Positions 5,888-11,700 of a stretch of DNA of 11,700 nucleotides are shown piece after piece. The DNA is from Verrucomicrobiota bacterium. Lineage in GTDB: Bacteria > Verrucomicrobiota > Verrucomicrobiia > Limisphaerales > J093. The stretch's first letter is position 1. Every line of letters starts with the position of its first letter. Made by a program: the position numbers and the translations under genes. The stretch is from contig JARYMD010000103.1 of assembly GCA_029907285.1 (NCBI GenBank), positions 1-11,700 on the forward strand, in the 5' to 3' direction. The notes under the pieces are model-generated. The model was not told where the DNA came from. It made no database searches and was given only the letters and a program-made list of their open reading frames with translations.

Positions 5888-7758
5888 GCCGTTCATGTGG
5901 GTATGAACTGATGAGTGTCAAGCGACGACAAGTGCCGGAGAAGGCCAAGGCTGATAAACTGGAGGGTGCGGACAGGCCGGTTTCGGCGGGCTCGGCAACC
6001 AGGTTGCCGTTGCGCGGGTGGGCATTGGAACTTGCGCGGCGGTGGAACAGCGGCACCTATTCGATGTTCGTGTTGCACGGGAACATATTTGACCTGTTTC
6101 CGCTGATTGAGGGAGGGGAGTTAACATTCGTGCCGCTCAAGGCGTTTTTGCGCCGGCGTCTTTTCCCTGAGCGAGGTTTTTTCATGTTCTATGATTTGGG
6201 CGATGGTCTGACGTTTGCGGATGGGGCGATGCAGAAGCGGTTTTTTGAAAGGCTCGCCATTTACGATGAAGTTGAGGGAACGCGTTATCACAGCGTTGGG
6301 TTGCCGCGCGAGTTTGTGAAACTGGTGCCGGTGTTGCGCAGGTTTTTTATGCATTACGCGGAAGGGGCCAGCGGCGCACAGGGGGTGACTCTGGTGATCG
6401 AGTATCCGGAGAAGATTGTTCCTGCGCAGGAAGAGGCGTTGGCGAGCATGGAAGAGCGGATGGCGTTGGTGACGCTGCTCAAGTGGGCGGTGTCGCAGGA
6501 ACTGCGGCGGTCGGATGTGGGGATTTTTCTTGTGACGGAGTCTGCGTCGGAGCTGCACATGGATTTGCTGCAGAACCCGCACGTTGCGCAGGTGAAGATT
6601 GATTTGCCGGATGCGGAGGAGCGGCGTCGATTTCTGAGATCGGGCTGGCCAGTGAAGGTTTCCGGGGGCGAACCTTTGGAGCGATGGAGCGACCTGAGTG
6701 CGGACCAGTTGGCGGCGAGAACAGCGGGGTTGAATCTTGTTCGGATTCAACATTTGCTGGCCGAGGCGGTGCGCAACGGATCGCGTGTGACAGCGGAGCA
6801 CGTGGCCGCCGGCAAGAAAAGGCTGATCGAGGAGTACTGCCAGGGGCTTGTGCGATTCAAGGACCCGCGTCCGGGAGTGACGCTTGACATGGTTGCGACA
6901 CACGAGGCGGCGAAGGCGAAACTGCGCGAGTTGGCATGGCTGATCAAGAACGGGAAGGGGGACGTGCTCGAGCGGGGCTTGCTGGTGCCGGGCAGAGTGG
7001 GGGTTGGGAAGTCATTTCTGATAGATTGCTTTGCGAGTGAATGCGGCCTGCCGGTGATGGAACTGGGCGAGTTCAGATCGAAGTGGGTGGGCGACACTGA
7101 ACTGCAGCAGATGCGGATTTTGATGACAATTCGGGCTTTGGGGCCGGTGATAGTTGTTGTGGACGAGGCCGACGCGGTTTTTGGGAGCCGTGACATGGAG
7201 GCGGGGGACAGTGGAGTATCGACGCGTGTGTTTGCGGCGTTTGCGGCGCACATTGGCGATGCTACACTGCGTGGCCGGGAGTTGTGGGTTGCGATGACGT
7301 CGCGTCCGGACCTGTTGGCGATAGACATGAAGAGGCAGGGGAGGTTTGGCCTGTGCGTGCCGTTGTTTCCGGCGCAGAACTCTGATGAGGTGGTGGAGTT
7401 GTTCAAGACAATAGCCAGGGCGCGGAAGATTGGGTTTTCGGGCGAGGTGGAATCATATGTACGGAATCAACTTGGGGAACGGGCGTTGACCGGGAGCGAC
7501 GTGGACGCGATTTTGACTCGAGCGAAGGAGCGGGCAGTGTTGGCCGGGCGGGACGAGGATGTGCAGGTTGGAGATTTGAAGGAAGCGGTTGATTCGTTTA
7601 TTGATCCGTTGGACAGCGACTTGTTGGAGTTGCAGGAGCTGGCTGCGGTGCTTGCGTGTTCGGACCGGCGTTATTTGCCCGATCGATACAGGGACGCGGA
7701 CAGAGGGGAATTGCTTGAGAGATTTGGGCGGCTGAAGTTGAGAGTCGTGCGCCGGTGA
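5884..7758 (+). CDS. Two-module AAA+ ATPase, Ycf46-like
   Basis: This is a 624-residue ATPase. The C-terminal AAA+ module (about 320-570) is complete: Walker A GRVGVGKS (370-377), Walker B VIVVVDEADAVF (422-433, catalytic E428), a Ycf46-like segment GDSGVSTRVF (441-450), sensor-1 area WVAMTSRPD, and RQGRF (484-488) whose arginines sit where AAA+ arginine fingers lie. The N-terminal half (about 55-310) looks like a degenerate AAA module: HGNIFDLF, a Walker B-like strand VTLVIEY (168-174) lacking the DE pair, a sensor-like strand GIFLVTES and a lid-like helical region, with no P-loop. An inactive first module plus active second module is the layout of Ycf46-type proteins. The GTG start at 5884 overlaps the upstream stop (GTGA); ATG 5911 is an alternative start. 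It probably remodels a protein complex, possibly with the VWA or coiled-coil partners in this cluster; the substrate is unknown. Confidence 0.88.
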   Translation: MSRSCGYELMSVKRRQVPEKAKADKLEGADRPVSAGSATRLPLRGWALELARRWNSGTYSMFVLHGNIFDLFPLIEGGELTFVPLKAFLRRRLFPERGFFMFYDLGDGLTFADGAMQKRFFERLAIYDEVEGTRYHSVGLPREFVKLVPVLRRFFMHYAEGASGAQGVTLVIEYPEKIVPAQEEALASMEERMALVTLLKWAVSQELRRSDVGIFLVTESASELHMDLLQNPHVAQVKIDLPDAEERRRFLRSGWPVKVSGGEPLERWSDLSADQLAARTAGLNLVRIQHLLAEAVRNGSRVTAEHVAAGKKRLIEEYCQGLVRFKDPRPGVTLDMVATHEAAKAKLRELAWLIKNGKGDVLERGLLVPGRVGVGKSFLIDCFASECGLPVMELGEFRSKWVGDTELQQMRILMTIRALGPVIVVVDEADAVFGSRDMEAGDSGVSTRVFAAFAAHIGDATLRGRELWVAMTSRPDLLAIDMKRQGRFGLCVPLFPAQNSDEVVELFKTIARARKIGFSGEVESYVRNQLGERALTGSDVDAILTRAKERAVLAGRDEDVQVGDLKEAVDSFIDPLDSDLLELQELAAVLACSDRRYLPDRYRDADRGELLERFGRLKLRVVRR

Positions 7759-8148
7759 AATCGGGTGAGTTGGGTGGAACCGAGGCGCGGTAGGGAGTGG
7801 CGGATGTGATGCTGTTCCAGCCCGGAGTGTCACTGGCGCATTGGCCAACCACATTCAAAGCTTCAATCCGGTGAGATTTCCGGGGTAGCACATGTTAGTT
7901 TTTGCAGCCTGATCACTCAATGTTCATCACACTATGGGGTGGCACGACACAGCACGGGTGGATTGACTTTTTTGTGGGAGAAAAGGGTGTTGACATGTTC
8001 GGTGATGGGGCGTAGATTGCCCGTCTCGTTTGCGACAAACATGGTTTGAGGTGCAGCTTGTCTCTTGCGGTAGCATGGCTTCCGCGGGAAAAGGGTGGGT
8101 GTACGTTTGCGCAAGCGGGCATTGAAGTTTAGAGTTGTCAGAAGTTTC
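7759..8148. other. Intergenic region between the AAA+ gene and the tRNA/tuf block
   Basis: This 390-base stretch has no reading frame with protein-like composition on either strand. It contains a promoter candidate at 7990-8018 (listed separately) and small palindromes such as TTGCGCAA at 8107-8114 and CCGG repeated around 7869-7884. I saw no clear rho-independent terminator for the upstream cluster, so its transcription may end by Rho or read through into the tRNA/tuf genes. Confidence 0.6.
7990..8018 (+). promoter_or_regulatory. Candidate sigma-70-type promoter for the tRNA-Thr/tuf block
   Basis: A perfect -35 hexamer TTGACA (7990-7995) is followed by exactly 17 bases and TAGATT (8013-8018), which matches the -10 consensus at four of six positions. 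Transcription would start near 8025 and give a leader of about 125 nt before tRNA-Thr. The position upstream of a stable-RNA and tuf gene block is what one expects for a growth-related promoter. Confidence 0.6.
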
Positions 8149-8224
<76 letters not shown>

Positions 8225-8263
8225 TAAACGAACCTGGAAAGAACAAACAACGCAGGAATTCAA

Positions 8264-9454
8264 ATGGCTAAAGAGCAGTTTCAGCGGACGAAACCGCACG
8301 TGAACATTGGGACCATCGGGCACATTGACCATGGGAAATCGACGTTGACGGCGGCGATAGTGAAGGTACAGGCGGAGAAGGGACTTGCCGAGCTCAAGTC
8401 GTATGCTGAGATTACGAAGGGCGGCACGGTACGTGACGAGACCAAGACGCTGACCATCGCGATTTCGCATACTGAATATCAGAGTGACAAGCGTCACTAT
8501 GCGCACGTGGATTGCCCCGGGCACGCCGATTACATCAAGAACATGATTACCGGTGCGGCTCAGATGGACGGTGCGATTTTGGTTGTGGACGCATCCGAGG
8601 GTCCGATGCCACAGACTCGGGAGCACATCCTGTTGGCGCGGCAGGTGGGTGTTCCTGCGATAGTCGTGTATTTGAACAAGGTCGATCTGGTTGATGATCC
8701 CGACCTGCTGGAGTTGGTTGAGATGGAAGTGCGCGATTTGTTGACCAAGTACGGGTTCCCCGGGGAGAAGACGCCGATTGTGCGGGGGAGCGCGAAACTT
8801 GCGTTGAGCGGTGACCCGAAGGCGGCTGAGTCGATTCAGCAGCTTTTGGACGCGATTGACGAGTTCATTCCGCTGCCGGTTCGCGAGGTTGACAAGCCGT
8901 TCCTGATGAGCATCGAGGACGTGTTCAACATTGAAGGTCGCGGCACGGTGGTGACCGGTCGTGTGGAGCGCGGCGAACTGACGAGGATGTCCGAGGTTGA
9001 GATTGTTGGTTTGCGTGAGACGCTGAAGACCGTGGTGACGGACATTGAGATGTTCAGGAAGATTCTGGACAAGGCGACTGCCGGTGACAATGTTGGCGTG
9101 TTGCTGCGGGGCATCAAGAAGGAGGAAGTTGAACGGGGGATGGTTTTGGCGAAGCCGGGGACGATTACTCCGCACACGCATTTCAAGGCGCAGGTTTACG
9201 TGCTTTCGAAGGAAGAGGGCGGCCGGCACACACCGTTCTTCAACAATTACAGGCCGCAATTCTACTTCAGGACAACTGACGTGACTGGCACTGTGACGTT
9301 GCCCGACGGGGTTGAGATGGTGATGCCCGGGGACAATGTGGAATTGACGGTGAAAGTTATTGCTCCGATTGCGATGGAGGTTGGCCAGCGGTTTGCGATC
9401 CGCGAAGGCGGTCGGACGATTGGCGCCGGCCGTGTCACTGCGATTATCGAGTGA
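8264..9454 (+). CDS. tuf: Elongation factor Tu
   Basis: EF-Tu delivers aminoacyl-tRNA to the ribosomal A site using GTP. The 396-residue length is usual. G1 is GHIDHGKST (residues 19-27), G3 is DCPGH, G4 is NKVD and the G5 region is GSAKLAL; domains 2 and 3 are complete to the typical EGGRTIGAG...IIE end. An AGGA ribosome binding site (8254-8257) lies 6 nt before the ATG. Several residues near the nucleotide differ from E. coli: the P-loop HVDHGKT is HIDHGKS, and switch I, normally RGITI, is KTLTI (residues 61-65), keeping the magnesium-binding threonine T64 but replacing the Arg-Gly. The switch I stretch is also about two residues longer and lacks the usual DQIDNAPEEKARG-like sequence. The catalytic histidine of DCPGHADY is kept, so the GTPase should work. 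Confidence 0.97.
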   Translation: MAKEQFQRTKPHVNIGTIGHIDHGKSTLTAAIVKVQAEKGLAELKSYAEITKGGTVRDETKTLTIAISHTEYQSDKRHYAHVDCPGHADYIKNMITGAAQMDGAILVVDASEGPMPQTREHILLARQVGVPAIVVYLNKVDLVDDPDLLELVEMEVRDLLTKYGFPGEKTPIVRGSAKLALSGDPKAAESIQQLLDAIDEFIPLPVREVDKPFLMSIEDVFNIEGRGTVVTGRVERGELTRMSEVEIVGLRETLKTVVTDIEMFRKILDKATAGDNVGVLLRGIKKEEVERGMVLAKPGTITPHTHFKAQVYVLSKEEGGRHTPFFNNYRPQFYFRTTDVTGTVTLPDGVEMVMPGDNVELTVKVIAPIAMEVGQRFAIREGGRTIGAGRVTAIIE

Positions 9455-9516
9455 AGTGCGGCGTTTGGGCTTGAGAGTGTCGCGCGGAATTCTTAAGAGT
9501 GTATATTAGGAAGCAC

Positions 9517-9592
9517 AGGGCGGTAGCTCAATTGGAAGAGTAGCGGTCTCCAAAACCGTCGGTTGGGGGTTCGAGTCCCCCCCGCCCTGCCA
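9517..9592 (+). tRNA. tRNA-Trp (anticodon CCA)
   Basis: A complete 76-nt cloverleaf. The acceptor AGGGCGG pairs with CCGCCCT (9582-9588), followed by discriminator G and encoded CCA (9590-9592). The anticodon loop CTCCAAA between GCGGT and ACCGT gives CCA at 9550-9552. The T arm is GGGGG-TTCGAGT-CCCCC. tRNA-Trp just upstream of secE is a widely conserved bacterial arrangement. Confidence 0.97.
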
Positions 9593-9614
9593 GTTGTGAT
9601 TGTTTGGCGGGGCT

Positions 9615-9704
9615 GGAGGGGTGGCAGAGCGGTCGAATGCGGCGGTCTTGAAAACCGTTGGGGCCTCAAAGCCCTCGGGGGTTCGAATCCCTCCCCCTCC
9701 GCCA
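9615..9704 (+). tRNA. tRNA-Ser (anticodon UGA)
   Basis: A 90-nt class II tRNA with a long variable arm (about 9660-9676, with GGGC pairing GCCC), as expected for serine. The acceptor GGAGGGG pairs with CCCCTCC (9694-9700), the anticodon loop CTTGAAA gives TGA at 9649-9651, the T loop is TTCGAAT, and CCA is encoded at 9702-9704. It lies 22 nt after tRNA-Trp and 20 nt before secE, so it is probably cotranscribed and processed from the same RNA. Confidence 0.96.
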
Positions 9705-9724
9705 TTAACAAACAGGAAACACAA

Positions 9725-9991
9725 GTGAACGATCTGGTAAAGATAGCGATATGGGCGTTGATAGTGGGTGGCGTTTTCGCCTATTTATGGCGGAAAGGCT
9801 ATCTGACGCAGATTTCGAAGTATGTTCTTGAGACGCGAGAAGAACTGAAGAAATGCACATGGCCATCGCGGGATGAGCTTGCCGGATCGACGCTTGTTGT
9901 GTTGATCAGCACGATGGTCTTGGGGGGATTTATCATCGCCAGTGACTTCATCATACTGAACTTTGTGCGCGGGATACTACCGAAGTTGTAG
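9725..9991 (+). CDS. secE: Preprotein translocase subunit SecE
   Basis: SecE is the small essential clamp subunit of the SecYEG channel in the inner membrane. This 88-residue protein has a first hydrophobic stretch (about residues 6-20, IAIWALIVGGVFAYL), the hallmark amphipathic cytoplasmic helix with ELKKCTWPSRDEL (about 41-53), and a C-terminal membrane helix (STLVVLISTMVLGGFIIA). The GTG start is chosen because AGGA (9714-9717) sits 7 nt upstream; an earlier in-frame start would begin inside the tRNAs. Its place before nusG is the standard bacterial order. Confidence 0.94.
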   Translation: MNDLVKIAIWALIVGGVFAYLWRKGYLTQISKYVLETREELKKCTWPSRDELAGSTLVVLISTMVLGGFIIASDFIILNFVRGILPKL

Positions 9992-10025
9992 TATTTGAGC
10001 CGGCCGCGCCCCTCTGAATACTGCC

Positions 10026-10574
10026 ATGCGAAGCCAGTGGTTTGTCATTCACACCTTGTCCGGTCAGGAAATGAAGGTGAAGGAAAGCATCGAGAAGCGC
10101 ATGCGGGCCGAAGGGATGAAGGAGTATATCCGTGAAGTGATGGTGCCGATGGAGAGGGTGGCCGAGGTGCGGGGGGGCAAGAAGAGCGTGACGATGCGCA
10201 AGCTGTATCCCGGCTATGTATTTATCGACATGGTGTTGCTGGATGAGAACCATCGGTTGATAGAGAAACCGTGGTATTTCATTCGTGAGACGCCCGGGAT
10301 TATCGGGTTTGTTGGGGGTGACCGGCCGACGCCTGCGTCGGAAGAAGAGATCGAATCGATAAAGGCGCGTGTTTCTGAGTCTGAGGAAAGCGAACGTCCG
10401 AAGGTGACTTTTGAGGTTGGTGAGACGGTGAAGATAAACGACGGGCCGTTTTTGAATTTCAGCGGGGTGATTGAGGAAGTTGACCCCGAGCGCGGGAAAT
10501 TGAAAGTGACGGTGAGCATATTTGGTCGGAGCACGCCAGTTGAGTTGGAATACTGGCAGGTTGAGAAAGCGTAG
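10026..10574 (+). CDS. nusG: Transcription termination/antitermination protein NusG
   Basis: NusG binds RNA polymerase with its N-terminal domain and Rho or ribosomal protein S10 with its C-terminal KOW domain, linking transcription with translation. The 182-residue length is typical. The N-terminal domain begins QWFVIHTLSGQE and includes the conserved KLYPGYVFIDM and the TPGIIGFVG segment. An acidic linker (about 113-128) follows, and the KOW domain starts at about residue 130 with GETVKINDGPFLNFSGVIEE and ends in VELEYWQVEKA. There is no strong ribosome binding site before the ATG. The gene is followed after only 3 nt by rplK, so the two are surely cotranscribed and probably translationally coupled. 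Confidence 0.97.
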   Translation: MRSQWFVIHTLSGQEMKVKESIEKRMRAEGMKEYIREVMVPMERVAEVRGGKKSVTMRKLYPGYVFIDMVLLDENHRLIEKPWYFIRETPGIIGFVGGDRPTPASEEEIESIKARVSESEESERPKVTFEVGETVKINDGPFLNFSGVIEEVDPERGKLKVTVSIFGRSTPVELEYWQVEKA

Positions 10575-10577
10575 GGT

Positions 10578-11003
10578 ATGGCGAAGAAGGTAACGGCACA
10601 GATTAAGTTGCAGATACCGGCGGGGCAGGCGAATCCGGCGCCGCCAGTTGGTCCGGCATTGGGGCAGCATGGTGTGAACATCATGGCATTTTGCAAGGAG
10701 TTCAACGCTGCCACCAAAGACCAGCCCGGGATGATCATTCCGGTGATCATCAAGGTGTATCAGGACAAGTCGTTCACGTTTGTGACGAAATCGCCCCCGG
10801 CTGCGGTTTTGTTGAAGCGTGCTGCGGGGATAGCTTCCGGCTCGAAGACGCCGAACAAGGAAAAGGTTGGGAAAGTGACCCGGCAGCAGGTCATGGAGAT
10901 TGTGAAAATTAAGAAGAAGGACCTGAACGCCAACAGTGATGAGGCGGCTTTTCGGGTTATTGCCGGGACGGCTCGGAGCATGGGCATCGAGATAACTGAC
11001 TGA
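10578..11003 (+). CDS. rplK: 50S ribosomal protein L11
   Basis: L11 binds the GTPase-associated region of 23S rRNA and takes part in factor-dependent GTP hydrolysis and the stringent response. The protein is 141 residues, the usual size. It shows the N-terminal domain with IPAGQANPAPPVGPALGQHG, whose prolines contact the rRNA/thiostrepton site, the linker, and the C-terminal RNA-binding domain ending in AAFRVIAGTARSMGIEI. The ATG lies 3 nt after the nusG stop. rplA follows after 53 nt. Confidence 0.97.
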   Translation: MAKKVTAQIKLQIPAGQANPAPPVGPALGQHGVNIMAFCKEFNAATKDQPGMIIPVIIKVYQDKSFTFVTKSPPAAVLLKRAAGIASGSKTPNKEKVGKVTRQQVMEIVKIKKKDLNANSDEAAFRVIAGTARSMGIEITD

Positions 11004-11015
11004 AAAACACCAAAT

Positions 11016-11047
11016 TGCGGGAGAGCGACAAGCTCGCAAGCACCGCA
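11016..11047 (+). promoter_or_regulatory. Candidate regulatory hairpin before rplA
   Basis: TGCGG (11016-11020) pairs with CCGCA (11043-11047), and inside it GAGC (11023-11026) pairs with GCTC (11032-11035). The two helices are separated by an asymmetric internal loop (2 nt against 7 nt). The structure ends 3 nt before the AGGA at 11051 that serves rplA. L1 is known to repress its own operon by binding an mRNA element with two helices and an asymmetric loop; whether this hairpin is such a site is inference. Confidence 0.35.
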
Positions 11048-11056
11048 TCCAGGAAC

Positions 11057-11700
11057 ATGGCGAAGAAAGGAAGCAAAAGGTACAGGAAAGCGCTTGATAT
11101 GGTGAACCAGACGAAGGCGTATTCGTTACGTGAAGCGGCGGAGTTGCTGAAGCGGTTCCCTCACGCGCGTTTTAACGAGACGGTGGAAGTGGCATTTCGG
11201 CTCGGGGTGGACCCCAAGCAATCGGACCAGATGGTTCGCGGGACGGTTCCGTTGCCGCATGGGACGGGCAAGACCGTGCGGGTGTTGGTTTTTGCCAAGC
11301 CCGGGGCTGCGGCGGACGCGGCGAGGTCGGCTGGCGCAGAGTATGTTGGATTTGAGGATTTAATAAAGAAGTGCCAGGAAGGCTGGGCAGATTTTGACGT
11401 GGCGATAGCCACGCCGGAAGCGATGGCGGAAGTGCGCAAACTGGGCAAGGTGTTGGGTCCGCGGGGTTTGATGCCGAATCCAAAGACCGGCACTGTTACT
11501 GACGACGCGGCCAAAGCGGTTCGTGAAGTCAAGGCGGGTCGTGTTGAGTTCAAGACAGATAAGAGCGGGAACGTTCATGTTGCTGTGGGCAAGGTAGGGT
11601 TTTCTGCGGAGCAGATAGTGGACAACGCGCGTGTGGTGATTGAAGCGGTGGCCAAGGCAAGGCCGACCAGTTTGAGGGGAGCGTATCTGTTGAGTGGGAC
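11057..11700 (+). CDS. rplA: 50S ribosomal protein L1 (3' end outside window)
   Basis: L1 forms the mobile L1 stalk of the large ribosomal subunit and represses its own mRNA in well-studied bacteria. About 214 residues are visible of an expected 230 or so, and the frame runs off the right edge. Recognisable are the start MAKKGSKRYRKALDMV, the domain I/II junction with VRGTVPLPHGTGKTVRVLVF, and the family signature KVLGPRGLMPNPKTGTV (about residues 132-148). AGGA (11051-11054) precedes the ATG closely; the start is set by family homology. rplJ and rplL would be expected next. Confidence 0.96.
   Translation, partial: MAKKGSKRYRKALDMVNQTKAYSLREAAELLKRFPHARFNETVEVAFRLGVDPKQSDQMVRGTVPLPHGTGKTVRVLVFAKPGAAADAARSAGAEYVGFEDLIKKCQEGWADFDVAIATPEAMAEVRKLGKVLGPRGLMPNPKTGTVTDDAAKAVREVKAGRVEFKTDKSGNVHVAVGKVGFSAEQIVDNARVVIEAVAKARPTSLRGAYLLSG

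Noticed and set aside
7834..7884. Possible terminator after the AAA+ gene
   Set aside because: Only 4-bp stems (TGGC/GCCA and CCGG/CCGG) and no T-run directly after them.
9471..9507. Promoter between tuf and tRNA-Trp (TTGAGA and TATATT)
   Set aside because: The hexamers are 25 bases apart, too far for a sigma-70 promoter, and no better -35 lies at the right distance.
9563..9724. Earlier in-frame start for secE
   Set aside because: It would translate through tRNA-Trp and tRNA-Ser. The GTG at 9725 has a well-placed AGGA and gives a normal SecE length.

Overview
The window is wholly coding-dense on the + strand and falls into two blocks. It looks like a bacterial chromosome of moderately high GC with a marked excess of G over C on the + strand. 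In two arbitrary 60-base lines I counted 22 G to 10 C (2101-2160) and 23 G to 10 C (5701-5760). The second block is the conserved translation/transcription neighbourhood tRNA-Thr, tuf, tRNA-Trp, tRNA-Ser, secE, nusG, rplK, rplA, so the organism is a bacterium. The EF-Tu has an unusual switch I, which I weakly associate with the Verrucomicrobiota/PVC group; treat that as a guess.

Block 1 (3-7758) is a seven-gene co-directional cluster, probably one operon that starts upstream of the window. In order it holds: the C-terminal end of a von Willebrand factor A (VWA) protein; a PspA/IM30-like coiled-coil protein; an ABC substrate-binding protein of the nitrate/sulfonate/taurine type fused to a C-terminal OmpA-like peptidoglycan-binding domain and carrying an N-terminal membrane anchor plus a ten-glutamine tract; an ABC permease; an ABC ATPase; a membrane-hairpin coiled-coil protein of unknown function; and a two-module AAA+ ATPase resembling the Ycf46 group. 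The last two genes overlap by 4 nt. The set suggests an envelope-associated transporter with its own membrane-maintenance protein and an AAA+/VWA remodelling pair. Substrate and function cannot be read from the sequence.

The 390-base gap 7759-8148 holds no convincing gene. It contains one good sigma-70-like promoter (7990-8018) pointing at the tRNA/tuf block.

Block 2 (8149-11700) has tRNA-Thr(GGU), tuf (EF-Tu), tRNA-Trp(CCA), tRNA-Ser(UGA), secE, nusG, rplK and a 3'-truncated rplA. All three tRNAs carry an encoded CCA end. These genes supply the elongation factor, a translocon subunit, a transcription elongation factor and the two L1-stalk/L11 ribosomal proteins. A two-helix hairpin just before the rplA ribosome binding site is a candidate regulatory element.
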